A stretch of 64,000 nt of DNA from Adiantum capillus-veneris (GCA_014529385.2 CM043958.1:150732793-150796792); one strand, 5' to 3'; numbered from the stretch's first letter, positions 12,157 to 26,300 are shown. Numbers and translations: made by a program. The notes: generated by a model not told the origin, from the letters alone.

Positions 12157-12400
12157 TGTGTCGCTGCCAGCTGGCGTACGCGTGGTGGCACTGACAAGGT
12201 TTCCAGCGCGCAAATTCAGAGCCGTACGTCTCTAAAAAACCGGGTAGGAGGCTGCTGGCCTAGGGCCCCACACTGTAACCACGTGTCCTCCGGCCCTACT
12301 TGCACCCCTCCTCCCTCAGTTCTAAAGTTATAACCCTATTTTTATTATTTATGTTTTTATTGTATGTAAGCAAAACTGTGCATGTGTGTGTGCGCGCGCT
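12157..12400 (+). other. Likely 3' UTR and end region of the TMK-like gene
   Basis: T-rich sequence with TTTTTATTATTTATG near 12338 and TTGTATGTAAG near 12359 resembles plant polyadenylation signals. No strict AATAAA was seen, so the end point is not fixed. Confidence 0.45.
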
Positions 12401-12479
12401 GCGGTGCGGCTCGGTGCCGTGCCCATGGCTAGAAAAAAACAGTTTTCCTACCCGAAGAAAATAAGGGCAAACTTGAAAT

Positions 12480-12630
12480 ACTCCCGGTTCTTCGGTCGAA
12501 ATTTAATGCTTTTGCCGGTAATTACACTAAAACTTATGAAAATTGCCCGGTTTTCTTCAAGGCAAGCCCAAAATCTAATCGAGATTTTAGGATTTCAACC
12601 GGTTAAAATACATTGGACCCCGGTTTTTTT
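12480..12630. repeat. Dispersed CCGG(T) motifs downstream of the TMK-like gene
   Basis: CCCGGTTC, GCCGGTAA, CCCGGTTTTC, ACCGGTTA and CCCCGGTTTT occur within 150 bp. The spacing is irregular. No function is apparent. Confidence 0.5.
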
Positions 12631-12653
12631 CTAACACTGGCCGTGCCTTTTTA

Positions 12654-12657
<4 letters not shown>

Positions 12658-12689
<32 letters not shown>
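12658..12689. repeat. (GA)n microsatellite
   Basis: About 15 GA units. Confidence 0.96.
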
Positions 12690-12693
<4 letters not shown>

Positions 12694-14049
12694 AGAGATC
12701 TTGTGAGTCGGTGGCAAGAGCGGTGGTGTCCACCCGACCTTTGAAAAGATGTACATACATACCAAAGTGCCGCTCGGCATGAGCCATTCAGAAAGTGGAC
12801 AAATTGGCGGTGGATTCTTAGGACAAGAGGGCCTACCATCTTCTTAAGTAGGGACTAGCTGTCTGCAGGGGCGGGGGGGGATGTGCATCACTATTATGCA
12901 AGCATTGTACCCGGAGAACGAAGGCCGAGTGTGATTTGTTCAGTCTTCAAGGATCTTTTTGGACTACATAAGGAGTACTTAGTGAAAGGTGGATTTTTGG
13001 GTGCAAATCTGGACCATTGGAAAAAGCTTGTCGGTTAATGCCACATGACAGGGTGTTGACATTTGTGTACCTCCCTCTTTAAAGAGGGGCATTGAGTATT
13101 GTGTGAAAACATTATTTTTTATGCCTTCGGAATATATTGTAATGTAATTAGTTTATTGTTACACTTTTTCTTAAAAAAACTTAATATTGTATTGTGACAC
13201 TACATGTTTAAAACTAATAGTGCGACTTTTTGCTTTTGTAAAAGAAGATTTTGATTAGAATTTTTTTGCCAATAGCCTCATGTAGGTCATAGTGAATTTT
13301 CACCTTGTTCTCTTATCATCTCGTATAATATTATTTTATTTAATCTTTTTTGCCATTAGTTTATTGTCTATTATTTTGAAAAAATCCTTTTCAGCAGGAA
13401 TTTATAGGAAATCTCAATGATAGGTACAATGTGTGTGTGTGTGTGTGTGTGTATGTGTGTGTGTGTCCACTTTCCTCTGTCACACAGAGATCTCAAAGGG
13501 AGAAGGCATGTGGCAAGACACATCCATGAGTAATCATGGGGAAATTGCTAGTTTCCATTAGGAGAAAGCGTCGTGGTAGAAAGCATCATGATTGGTAGTA
13601 GCGTCATTGAAGAAAGTGTCGAGATGGACAGTGGCTTGCAAAAGGGGTATTGGCAAAAGTTTCATGTGTTGCAAATTGTTGTGCTTGAGAGCAAAGAAGG
13701 AAGTATGTGGAGCAAACATATTGGAGCTTATGGATGTTATGGGGGCTAGTTCACGTAGGCATGAGGAGGGGAGAGGAAAGCGACGAGAGATAGAGGGCTA
13801 GGCTAGGCGACAATGAGACAGCAAGTCTGCGAGGATGCAGAGATGAGTGTCAAGCATGGGAAGGTGAGGGACAGAGAGGGTTTGAGTAATGGAATTTATT
13901 TGATAGGAGCTAGGAGACTTTCCCTACAATGAAAAGAATTAAGCACTTTTCTTGAGTCGGGTACATATTAAAGGGGGTCTTTATCACAATGTCACATTGT
14001 GTCTTTTCTCTTGTTCTTTATTTGAGTGAAGGCATTATACGTTGGTGTT
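12690..14049. other. Intergenic stretch, no gene recognised
   Basis: A single short plus-strand frame (13592-13801) shows no motif. A GT array lies at 13430-13466. Confidence 0.5.
13430..13466. repeat. (GT)n microsatellite, one interruption
   Basis: About 18 GT units with a single TAT interruption. Confidence 0.95.
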
Positions 14050-16044
14050 TTATCCCATGACTAGCAAGAAATGCATTAAATTCATGAGACATATATTCTC
14101 CCCCCCTCGATCAGAACGGAGGGTGCCCATAGTATATTTTGAGACATTTTCAGCCATAGCCAAATTCGTTTTAAAGCACATAAAAACTTCGAACTTCGCT
14201 TTAGGCGAGAATACCCATGCATGCGTGGAGTAATCATCAATGTAAGTCACCAAGTAAAGGTAATTGCCCAAGGACGGAATTTGCATGAGCCCACAAACAT
14301 CATTAGGCACAAGCTGCAACATGAATGTGGCCCTAATTGAACCATCCTTTGGAAACTTCGAACGTTGCATCTTATCCAAAATATAGCCTTCACAAACATG
14401 TTTGACAAGTGCTTCAAAAGGCGGCAAAGAAGCAACCATATCAGATTTCTGCAAACGTAACAAACTAGAAAAATTTAGATGACCAAAATGTGCATGTCAA
14501 AGTTTTGCATCTGAAAGTCTTTGAATCCATAACTACATTTCCAAAATTTTGCCCACACTTGTCATACAAGTTGATCTTATACAATCTACTGCATAGAATG
14601 CTAGATGCAACAATTTCATTACCGAAACTAAGATCATGTGCAGTGCATCTATCATCCATAAATTTGACTACAAGACCAAGTCTAGCAAGTGCAGAGACAG
14701 ACAAAAGATTCTTCTTAATCCCAAGTACATAAAGTGCATCAACAAGTGTGAAAGAACTGTCATTCGTAGTAGTAAGAACAATCTTTGCAACTTCCTGAAC
14801 TGGATAAGAAGTGTTGTTGGCACAAGTAATTACATTCCCATGAGGGATAGACTCAAGAGAGGTTAACAAATCACGATGTGAGGTAATGTGCTTTTTGGCA
14901 TCACTTTCAAAATACCACACATGTGAATCTGCAGCAACAGACATGCTTGCATCATGGACAACAGGATTATAGGTACACATTGCACTAAAAGCCCATTCTG
15001 CATCTATCAACATCACAATCTCCTTTCAAAGAAGACTCAACAATAGTTGCATTCATAGTGAAACCAGTATTTGCAATGGAACCATCCTCTTTCTTCTTAG
15101 CCTCTTTCGCTTTCAACTTGGGACATTGCTTAATCAAGTTATCATTAGCTTTATAATAATGGCAACGCTTCTTTTTTTTTACCTTATCACCAGAATTTCC
15201 AGACATTGCTGCCAGCAGAAGCATTAGCAATATGTGATTTTCCACTCGCAGAAGAACCATAAGAAGTGGTTATATTGTTGTTATCCCCTTTTCTTTGAGC
15301 AGCAATAATGGTATGTTGAATTGCACGTTGTGTAGCTCTGTTTTTTTTGGAAAGTGACTCTTGCAGCAGTAATGTGCATAATGCATCAACTTTGACAACA
15401 TCAGGATTTCCTTGGGTCGTGAGTCTCCAAGCACTAGCAAAAGTCTGGTAAGAGTTTGACAAGGCATCAAGAACAATCTGCACAAGGGAACTCTCTGAAA
15501 TTACTTCATCTGCATAAATAAGTAGCTCATTGATATCCTTGACACTAGCAAGGAAAGTGTCTATATCATCTTCCTCTTGCATAATCTTCGATTCCAGCTC
15601 TTAACGTAGAAGTGCAATTTTGCAGATTTCGTTGAACGAATGTGAGGAGTAATAGTGTTCTTCACAGAGGACGCAATCAATGCATGAGCCTGGGCATCTT
15701 TTACATCTCAACAAGCTTGGTTCTTCCGTAGGCAAAACAACTCTAACAGCAGCAATCCTTGTTGTAAGACCTGCAACATCCTCTATATTCTCTGTATCCT
15801 CAGAACGAGGACATACATCAATGCCCTCCACAATGTTCGGAACGCCCTTCGACACAAGAACATGTTGCATCCTATAAGCCCACATAGGGTAATTGTCCCC
15901 ATCCAATCTATTCTCAATAGCAAACATCTTGAACACATCCGTGTTGTTGCCAGCCATTGTTGCCAGCCATGGTAACTGTTGCACTTGATGTGAAAACTGC
16001 CCGAAAAGAGGAGAAACGAAGCGGGAACGTGTGCTATATAGCAC
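14050..16044 (-). pseudogene. Ty1/copia gag-pro-integrase remnant
   Basis: Minus-strand order is a gag N-terminus with RLDGDNYPMWAYRMQHVL (about 15900), gag middle (IDTFLASVKDINELL, about 15550), a zinc knuckle region (RCHYYKANDNLIKQCPKL, about 15150), protease (WYFESDAKKHITSH, about 14900), gag-pre-integrase (CEGYILDKMQRSKF, about 14380) and the start of integrase (TYIDDYSTHAWVF and LRSDRGGENI, to about 14060). This is the copia order. The zinc knuckle has lost one Cys and its His, and the protease motif reads ESDA in place of D-S/T-G-A, so both are dead. The reverse transcriptase and RNase H are missing because the element breaks off inside integrase. Confidence 0.9.
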
Positions 16045-16310
16045 AAACTGTAGAAGATTGTAAGGGATTTGTTATGCAGAAAACAACACTGATAGAAATT
16101 CTGCACAAAACGACAAAATAGCATGCGCAATACTGCCTGTAGTGGATACAGAGACCGAAATGAGCCCAAAACAAAAATCAGAGCAGACCAAGCTCTTCGA
16201 GCTTATCCGAAATTTTTGTCGACCTTTGAATGCTCGCCTAAGCTCACAGAAATTGGAGAAAGTGAGTAGACATGTGTTGGAGCTATTGGCGAGTAAGCCC
16301 GAGAGGACGT

Positions 16311-16335
16311 AACCTACTCTGATATCGATTGTTGG
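16311..16335 (-). other. Primer-binding site and inner LTR edge of the copia remnant
   Basis: On the minus strand, CCAACA (16330-16335) is followed after five bases by TATCAGAG (16317-16324), part of the initiator-Met tRNA 3' complement used by plant copia elements. The 5' LTR therefore extends upward from 16330. Its outer edge, possibly near 16.5 kb, could not be set. Confidence 0.65.
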
Positions 16336-16889
16336 AATTAGGGTTGCAGAAAAATACACACAGCTTGGAGAAAACGAAGGAAGCTTGAGGCACACAATAG
16401 AGAGTGTATTACTAAGTATGCAATGGAAAGATAGATAGTCCTAAAATGATGGACGTATATACAATGCACGGGGGAAAAAACCTCCTAAAGAGGGAAAAAA
16501 CACCCCAGCGATCCTAAGTGTGTTCACACACATCACTACCACATGTATATGGAAACAGAATCTGAAGCGGAGCATGACAGAGAAGGTTGAGTGTTTAGAA
16601 GCGAGATTCATTCAAAAGCTTCCACCTGCAAATTCGATGGCCAAGATTGCAAAAATCCAAGAAATTGGTTTTGGTGAGAAAACCTTGAAGAGACAGTTGA
16701 AATCTTAGAGAATAGTTTTGGTAAGAAGAATTTAAAGAAGGAGATCTTAAAAGTTAACGTAGACTTGGAGGGTGTTGTTAAAATGGCTCTAGAAACATAA
16801 AATGTTTGGAAAGAACAATTTGAATGTCCACAAAACAATCCATCAGCAAGGAAGCAGAGGAGAATACAAGCGTGTCACAACGAGGATGA

Positions 16890-17222
16890 CTTTTGTCTTT
16901 GTTTTCAATAGGCTTGACATCCTGTCTAGCTCCTTGATGGAAAATGATGCGTGAAGCAACCACGGTGTGATGGATTACTTCGCATAATACGAGGCCATTG
17001 AGAGTTGATGTATTTGGCCATCTCTTCAGGTAATCCCGCACAAAATTGCTCCCTTTTCTCGGCAAAGTCTATCTTTCAAAAGACAGTAGCCTTGAGATGT
17101 AAATCCCAAAACTTGTCTAGATACTTGTGGATAGACTCATGAGAGAGAAGCTTCAAGCTGCACCATTTGGTGATCACTTTGTCCTTTGCATCGCTTGCAA
17201 GAAATTGCTTTCTGATGGGCAG
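16890..17222 (-). pseudogene. Ty3/gypsy gag fragment
   Basis: Minus-strand translation gives QFLASDAKDKVITKW, ESIHKYLDKFWDLHLKA and IHHTVVASRIIFHQGAR, then KPIENKDK. The same segments occur in the gag of the large gypsy element at 35430-35750 (QFLASDAKEKVLTEW, IHHTMVASRIDFQQG, KPMENKDR). It is an isolated, frameshifted scrap of the same family. Confidence 0.8.
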
Positions 17223-17224
17223 AT

Positions 17225-18359
17225 CATCTAGTTGAACTTTTAGTTATGGAAGTGAGTAAGATGAGATCTATGTCAAGGTATGCGAATGGATCTAGAAGCT
17301 CACTATTGAGTTGGATGATATCAGAAGAACTTTTCTTCAGGCTACCAAGTTCATCAAGAAACATCGACATAAGAAACGTAAAGTGATTGGTTTGCTATTA
17401 AGGATGACATAATGCCAATGATATAGATAGACTACAAAATGTAAAAGCAATGGGAATCACTATCTAGAGTCATTTTGGATGGACAAGTCGGGGTAAACAT
17501 ACTAGATGAGCATATTTGACAAAAAATTGGGGATAATTGAAATGTCATCTGCACCTTTTAGAATACAAATGAGAGATCAAAGATTAGTACAAGCGAATGG
17601 CCTAGTAGAAAATGCAGATCTAAGAAGTTCAAGACCAACTTTTTGGTAATGAATGTTCAAGGTGCCTAAAGCATGCTATTGAGTAGACCATGGCTATAGA
17701 GTGTTGGGTTTGTGCATGATTATGCATGCTAGACACTCACCATACAGGGCTAACGCCGCAGAATCTAGTTCAGGACAAACAACACTAGAAGTTGGAAGAG
17801 GGCAATGCGGCATGAGGAACTTTGTAGAAAGTATGGTACTAAAAAAATAGAGAGAATGCTAGCCTCAATGAATATATTCCCTCTGTTACAAATAGATCTG
17901 AATGTGGTACTGTTAGATTAGAAGAGGGCACATGAATAGTGAGAACAACACCTCGAGAGTTTCACTAAATCAAACCAAGAGGAGAGAATGGTTAGTATGG
18001 ACGAACGAACATCCAACATGCATTGAATCCCCAAAATCACCATCTATATTTAGGGTGGTAGCACCTGTATCCTTCAAGGTAGCAATGCCACCCACTTTTT
18101 TAAACCTTTTAGATTTTACAATAGGCCATTGATCTTCACCCTATGTAGCTACATCCATGTTCGAAGCCTCACTTGCACCCACAATATCATTCCACGCATT
18201 CGAACTATCAAAGTAATCACCCTCATTCACTGCATCCATGTCCCTAGCACTATCACCACCCACGGCATCCTTCCTTGCATTTTGATCATAGGTACATTCA
18301 CCTCCACCCTCTTGTTAACATTTTGAGGATTCTTTACATTATGAACATCTCTAAAGTCA
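17225..18359. other. No gene recognised
   Basis: Short frames without known motifs; probably decayed repeat DNA. Confidence 0.4.
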
Positions 18360-19077
18360 TCCACACCCAGTAAGGATGCATGCACATCTTTGCAAGTATC
18401 AACCCCACTTGATGCTTCCTTCCTTGCTTTGTCACCTTTGGCACGTGCTCTGTCAATGGTACCAAAGGTTGTATGATTGCATCTTTGATAGTAGCACCGG
18501 GAACATCATATGGAGTTGTTTCCCTTGTATCCTTGCAAGCATCCTATGTACTGGATGTTTCCATCCCAACGTCTTTCATAATAGGACTGCGAACGTGATC
18601 CAAAGAGGAAACAATCCTATGCTTGTAAGCATCCTCTATACCAAATGTTTCCATCCCTACATCTTTCAGTAGGATTGGGAATGTCACATGGAGTAGATGC
18701 AACCATATCCTTGTAAGGATCTAGCCCACCCATTTCTTCATCTTTACCTGCATTTTCTTCATCAAGACATACTACCTCACAAGTTGTTTTCAACTGCTGA
18801 ATAATGTCATCATGCATCATGGGGTCCTCTAAAACAATATCATCACCATGCTCTACAACTTTCACTCAATTGGCAGCATTCTTGTTGGAGCGGGTCGTGT
18901 ATGTATGGTTGGCAAAGAGATGTGTTTTTATAAACATCAAAATGAAGCATGTGATAGCAAATATATGCAACAATTGTTCTTAGCACTTGCACTTTGTTGT
19001 CTAGTCTTCCTTGGAGACGCAAATTCAGGCACAGTAGACTCATCTTCATCTTTCCTAGGCTTCTTCGGAGTAGGCAT
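18360..19077 (-). pseudogene. Broken acidic repeat protein of unknown family
   Basis: On the minus strand a possible start near 19077 reads MPTPKKPRKDEDESTVPEF and continues into a basic, Ser-rich stretch. After frame breaks it is followed by an acidic segment (EHGDDIVLEDPMMHDDIIQQ, about 18800-18860) and then repeats with the core DVGMET. The repeats have a 90-bp period (18479-18740), so they keep the frame. I do not recognise the family. A KKPRK cluster near the start could be a nuclear signal. Stops and a frameshift between repeats 1 and 2 make it a likely pseudogene, although an intron cannot be excluded. Confidence 0.4.
18479..18740. repeat. 90-bp tandem repeats, about three imperfect copies
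   Basis: Anchors GTTTCCATCC (18557 and 18647) and CTTG(C/T)AAGCATCCT (18532 and 18622) recur exactly 90 bp apart. A third, diverged copy ends near 18740 with one base lost. Confidence 0.75.
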
Positions 19078-19139
19078 GGTGATCTTCGTCTCTGAAGTAA
19101 TTATAAACAGTGAATGTTAGATATATAAAAGATTATAAA

Positions 19140-20480
19140 TGGAACATTATCAGTCAGAAACAATTGGAAGATCAAGTGGAACAGAAACAAATTTACCTTC
19201 ATTAAGAGCAGAAGATTCACTTTTGGTATCTCAAATTTTGCAGACTCAACAAACCTTAATGTTTCTTTGTTTCGCATAGAATAAATAAAGACACTTTAGG
19301 GGATGGGATAATTAAACTTTCTTGATTTCATAGACATGAGGCAAAGCTCTTCTCACAACTGATCTCTATCTTGGAAACCATTGTTGTTGGATATAGGCCT
19401 AACCTTTTTGACACCCTCATTCACAGAGGTACAAAACGATTAAACACCACACATAAACATAGAGACAAGGTAATGGAAATACATCTACTACTCTGCATCA
19501 AAAGCAAAGCTACATCCCGTGCAATTGGTAAAGCCACCAATATACACCGCATTTACTCCTCCCTTAGGTACACAGGGAGGGGGTGACATAATGGAATTGG
19601 GGCCGCTTGACTCAACTTCCCTTCTTAATCCTTTTGAGAATTGAGGTGCCCTCATTCCTTCTCAAGGCTAGTCTATTTGAAAGCTAAGAAACTTTGCAAA
19701 AGTTACCAATCCTTGTTATTTTAACACTCCAAAATACATCGTTTAATGTGCATGCAGCAAACACCCTTCCCTAGCAAGTAGTGACAAAGCAACTATGTGT
19801 TTCCCTATCATGCTATATAGCCAAACCCTAGTTATATAGTTGGGGCACTTTCGTATTCATATAGTGCTAGATTAACTATATGGTTGATGTAGAAGCTATA
19901 TAGTAGTTACATAAGCTATATCACTTGATCACCATTTGCTCTTTCATAGCCATGTAGTGGCACTGAGGTTATATAACTGACTCAATAACTATGTATCTGG
20001 TCAGACATCTTTACTTAAGTGCCATATAAGCTATGTTGCTCTTGTAGCAGGTATGTAGGTGGTGTAGAACCAATAGATAGTTGGCATATAGAATAGCCAT
20101 ATAGTTAATGGACAGCTATGTACCTAGCCATATAACTTCCATAGGTATATCAAATAAACACTTATAAAATTTTGCAAATTAAAAACTTGCTCTGTATATT
20201 ACAAATTCAGGTATGGGATGTACTTATGTATTATATCAGGAACGTTTTTAACAAGCTATTGACGTTCTGTTGCATGCGCAATAGTTATTAAGTTTTTATT
20301 TTCATTTTATCACTAAAATATCTAGCCTATCTCAATATATAGCTAGGGTTTAAACTATCTACTAGCTCACCCTGTAGAAAGAGACAATGCCATAGCCTAT
20401 GGCCAATTCTAAGAGGATATATAGCCTACAAAAAGTATTTTCCAACTATGGTCCATCCTGAGGAAGGTCTACCTAGCAAG
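19140..20480. other. No gene; contains a CTATATAG-rich block at about 19805-20140
   Basis: The first part shows no coding motif. From about 19805 to 20140 variants of GCTATATAG and its near-palindromic relatives recur many times at irregular spacing, unlike a normal tandem repeat. Confidence 0.5.
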
Positions 20481-21412
20481 GACTACCTAGCACAAAAAAC
20501 AACATGGATAGCATACACGTGATGATAGCACCAGACCTTAGCCTTCACAACATCTTTTGCCAGCTCGTCAAGGTCCTGTGAAAACTCTTTTTGTTGCAAG
20601 TGTCTCAGACAATCAAACATGCGATGGTGATCAAACCTGTAAGTCAATGTCTCTATCTCGCCTTTAAGTGTAGAGATAAGGGGGTTCTCATGGTGACCTT
20701 TAGACCTATGCAAAGAGCAGGTAGAAGATTCTACACCCGACTGTGAATCGTCAAGTCAGGTGTAAAAGCAAAGCACCCACTTCTCAAGCAAATGCACTGG
20801 CTCAAAAAAATGTTTGGGATGCAACACACCCTTTAGGTTCCCTGTCACTTCACGCCTTGGTGCTCCTGGGCTTCTCATGGCGTCCTCCCACCTTTTGCAC
20901 TTATTATCTAAATTTTCATGTTATTCATTGCTCTTCGTAGCTCTCTCTACAAATAGGGCCCATGAGGTTGTGTACATAGCTGGCTTCTTGGTTGGATCCT
21001 TCTGGGGTAGAACAGTTCTCTAATGTGAACCCTTTTTCATAAGATTGGCTGACCTCCTAAAACACAATCCCTTCTTGGTAGACATCCCAATGCATTTAGA
21101 CTAAAAGCTCAACAAAATCGCACTTAACATGATACACCTTGAGCTTTCCATTACTCCCCACATCTGGCTTTGGGCATGAGAACACATCACTCCAATCCCT
21201 GTTGCTAATATCATACTTGCCATGTAGATTTCAAGAATTGGATTAAACTTGTTGCATAGTCAAGATTCCCTGCAGACAACTTACATGGTGTTCTCCGATC
21301 CTATGTCCACTAAAAACCAAACAGATTTGGAAACATAAAGTGAGCAAAGAAACACAATGACAACAATAAATGAGCAAACATATTTGTATGTGTTTAGTGT
21401 GTATGTGTCATC

Positions 21413-21417
<5 letters not shown>
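20481..21417. other. No gene recognised
   Basis: A minus-strand frame (20483-20713) encodes a His-rich segment without a known motif. The rest is unremarkable. Confidence 0.35.

Positions 21418-21484
<67 letters not shown>
21418..21484. repeat. (GA)n microsatellite
   Basis: About 33 perfect GA units. Confidence 0.97.
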
Positions 21485-21485
<1 letters not shown>

Positions 21486-21849
21486 ATGGAAAGGTGAGTA
21501 TGCACAAATGCATTTCACTGGTAAATAGAGAAACCATCATGTAATGTATGTGTGTGCATTTGTGTGTGTAGGAACTAGACCATGCAACTTATAAGCTTGT
21601 ACAAGGCATATCACACACTAAAAAGGTAAATCAAGCATATGTAATGAACCTACAAATCACAAAATTCAAGCTCACAACATACACACTGAAAACCATAGAG
21701 AGCGTGCCAACCATACTAGAGCATGTAATTGCTAGATAAAACTAGAGCATGCAAAATCAAGCAAAAAATGTATCTACAAGACAACTCAATCATGCATACT
21801 CAAATCTTATTGACATAGATAGAGAGCTTGGATTTGTGTGTGTGCGTGT

Positions 21850-21853
<4 letters not shown>

Positions 21854-21911
<58 letters not shown>
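21854..21911. repeat. (GA)n microsatellite at a LINE 3' end
   Basis: About 29 GA units directly adjoin the sequence at 21912-22122 that also adjoins a GA array at 58188. On the element's own strand this is a (CT)n tail. Confidence 0.95.
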
Positions 21912-21916
<5 letters not shown>

Positions 21917-22563
21917 AATGAAATGAAATGTTATATTAATGTCTTCAAAAGGCTAAAGTGACCTATGAGACCTGAAAGTTACAATGTGGTGGATCTGATA
22001 CAAAGTCAGAGTAACAAGAGTAACAAGATGACAAAATGACATAATGACAAAATAAAATACTGTAGAATCCTAAACTGCTAGGAGTGAACTAAGCAGCTAA
22101 ACAACTAGCTGGGATAGCTAGATCATAGGAGATCCAGCATTGGTCGCTGGCAGATCTCATCAATCTCCTCCATGGTCATTAGTCTGACCGGGCATCGTGC
22201 ATGTCGAGCCAAAGTGATCCGAATCCTCTGATGCAGCCTCCATTGATGTTGTGTAGTCCTCCGCAGTCGTGGGCGTCTGGATCTCCCCAGCTTTGTCACT
22301 CGATCGATCAGTGTGCCTCTCGTGTAAGGCGACGAGCTCTGCTGTGGTAGTAACTCCTCTAGGTGTCCAGTGGCACCTCTAAAGAAGTCTGTGATTTGTC
22401 TCTGAGACTGACAAGTCTTTCCTCTCATCAGGCTCTCTCTGTGTCTGCGCAGCTCGAGCAAAAACAAACCCAGCCATCTCTGATCCTCGTACTGCATGAC
22501 TCTAGAGAATGGTCCAAAGCCCTCTCTGAACAAGCAATGGAGGCGGCCTCGTATCTCGTAGTA
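21912..22563 (-). pseudogene. LINE 3' fragment: end of ORF2 plus 3' UTR
   Basis: Read on the minus strand from 22563, the coding part gives PVYYEIRGRLHCLFREGF, then YEDQRWLGLFLLELRRHRES and [18 protein letters not shown], and ends in MLDLL with a stop at about 22123. A close relative at 58540-58880 includes the preceding TCPLCDIEPETKLHYTCHCP, which is the zinc-binding C-terminus found in LINE reverse transcriptases. The 3' UTR (21912-22122) is conserved with 58189-58420. Upstream the element is cut by a GA array. The assignment to a LINE rests on the Cys/His motif. Confidence 0.65.
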
Positions 22564-22569
22564 GACGGG

Positions 22570-23329
<760 letters not shown>

Positions 23330-26300
23330 ACTAGGGATGATCATCCAAGCTTAGAATCTTATCCCACTTTAGCTCAATGAGGATACAATCAAGTAGCCGA
23401 CGACTTGTTGGCTAAACAATAAGTATCTCTAGGAAAACACGACTACAATTTTCCAAGGCAAATTTAGAGATAAAGAGGGCAAAAAGGTGGAATGGACGAT
23501 CATGTTCAAAGAGATAGAATAGTTGGCCAAGCACAAAGATGTATAGAGAATCTTCAAGAAGGTTGGGCTAGAAAAGTACTTTGAGCTACCATCACGCTAG
23601 ATAGATTAAAGGAAGGCCTACCAGCTAGTCTCCACCATCCAGGTAGTTGATACTGCCATGCTTTTTTACCAACAAGGAGAAGATAAAAGTATGATGGCAT
23701 AAGCCCTAAAATTGTTGAACATTGAAGATTCCATAAAGGCAAGAGAATTGACCATGATGGAGACTTTTGGCCAAGCTAGACCATCTACCACGTTTGCATA
23801 TTTGAAGAGAAAAGAACTCAAAGCACCACTTTGTTTGTATCAGCAACACTTGGTAGTTTCAAAGGCAACGCCACTCCGGTACACATTGCCAACCTAATGG
23901 CACATCAATTGAAAAAAGAAACAAAGAGACAGTTTAAGCTAGCCAAATACTTTCATGAGGTGATAGAAAACTTCTTGCAAAGAAGAGGGACAAGCTAAAG
24001 TACATCAGAGGGGGTGAAGTGCTAGCCGACTTGCATACTATGCATTGGGTCGAGCCCACTACGAATGGAATGCAGCCTTTCACCTATTAAGCTATTGCAA
24101 GGCAGCTAATGAAGCAGCAAATTGCTAATCTATCAATCAATACATGGAAAGTGGCAGCTTGGATGGCCAACAACCTTCCACCAACTTTGGAGAAAAATCT
24201 ATGGCTAAAGGTTGATGAGGATATCCTAAAGAAAGAACCAAGGTGAAACAGTTGGCTTGGCAAAAATCTTGAGGTAGTACTAGAAACCTTTAGTGAGGAA
24301 GAAACAAATACAAAAAAAGAGACCCCTAGTAGTGAAGTAGATGATGAGGACACAACGAATCTGAAGGCTACCATGATTAGCACAAGCAAGGCAACCAAGA
24401 GTAGGGGAAAAGCCAAGCAAAAAGCTGATGAAGAATATACATAAGCACAAAAGGCATCCCACTTAGAGGAAGATGCATAAAAATAAGCAGGAGAAGCCAA
24501 AGAGATCTGCAATCATGAGAGGGCCAAAACTGAACAGAGAACCATGGCCTAGATTAGATGAGATGAAGAAGAAGTTTTTAGGATGATAGCTGAAAAAAGA
24601 GCGACAAGGGAAGTTTGGAAGAGGCTTGAAGATAAACAAAAGCTAACGGAGGAAGAAGAGGAAAGAAGAAAATCCCAAGAAGAAGATAGAGTGTCTACTC
24701 CTTCACAACAATCTACACCTCCACCATCAAAAGAGGTTCCACTCTCTACCCCTCCTACTACCAAAATTAAACAAGAGAAGGCAAAAAATAAGCAAACAAG
24801 TCATAGAGGAAGTGCTTGGAGTCACCATTGAAGATCCTTTGCAAAGAGAGGTAAGGATAAAAAAAGAATAGGCTCCATATGAAAGAGACGTGCATTGCAT
24901 GATGGTGACTTAGAAGAACAATGGGTCCCAAGAAACCCTTAAACCAAGAACCCCTTCCTTGTCCAAGCAAGAAGAGGTCGAGAGATCATAAACAGAGGAG
25001 GAGGCCCAATGAATGAAGTTAGAAGCATAAGCAAAAGAGAAGGACGAGACTGAAAAAAATTCATAGCTAGAGGGAGAAGGGAACGCCAAAGCCGAAGCTG
25101 CAAAGCCTTCTATGTGGGCTAGTCTAGAAGAGACAAAGAACCAACTCTATGTGGGCTAGTCTAGAAGAGATAAAAGACAAAGAAACAACTCATGAAGCCA
25201 CCACAATTTTGGAGGACAAAATGTAGGTGGAACTACAAGTCTTAGAAGTTCCTAAAGTGCAAACTCAAGCTGAGACAATAGTACCATCTGTTGGCACCAT
25301 CACTCCTACACCAATAGATGCAACTACAAGCACGACATCTACATCACCATATGTTGAAGAATACTCTTAGAAAACGCTCATGCTTGTAGATAAGTTTGAG
25401 TGAGTTTTGTACATCAAGGAGGAGTTGGCAGTTGACAGCTCAAGTGTAGCAGTTAGAAGAAAAAACACAAGAAGCTGAAAGATATGTAGAGACTTACAAG
25501 GTCACACTTGAAAGCTAGAAGTTGACATATTCCACCTTCAAGAAGAGCTTACCTAGCAAAAGGCCAATAGTAACAGCTTGTAGCATCTCCTTGATAAGCA
25601 AGAAGTGGAAATTGTAGTAGTATCTGATTGTCTTGAAGCAATCCAAGATACTTGCTATGGGTAGCAGGAAGACAAAGTTGGACAAGTAGGACGTTGATAA
25701 ATCCAAGGTGAAGATTCAACCAAATTTGGCCAGCACACGATTACAAATGACAAAAGGAATTTAGAGGCCCAAGGCTCCCTTCTCAAAAAAAATTAGGAGA
25801 GACCTACAATAAAAGAATTATAGTAGAGATGAAGCTTATGCAACCCTCAAGAAGAGGAACAAAGAACTAGAGACATAGTTGAATCCTAACTAGAGGATTT
25901 GAAGGGACGTCACCCTTCAACAAATGATTACAGAAGAGAAAATGGAAAAGGAAATCAATGATCTTAAGGCCCAACTATAGAATGCCAAAGAAAATATTGG
26001 CAAAGGGATAGCTAATGAGGAAGGACCTACAAATACCATCTTGGTAGACCAAATTGGCCTAGAATTTCTCGATCTGGATGCTCCAACATAAGAAGAGGCA
26101 ATAGATATAGTAGAAGAGACATTCACATAGGCTAAGGCTAGTACCATGGTAGTGGTCACTACCTTAAGCATAGAGGCTAAGAAAAAATTGAAACAAGTTG
26201 TACTATAATTGAAAGAATCCAAGCAAGAACACAAAGTGCTCCACTTTGTCAATGTCACAAGGATTGCTCCTAGTAGATAGAGCAATCCTAGAATGAGAGC

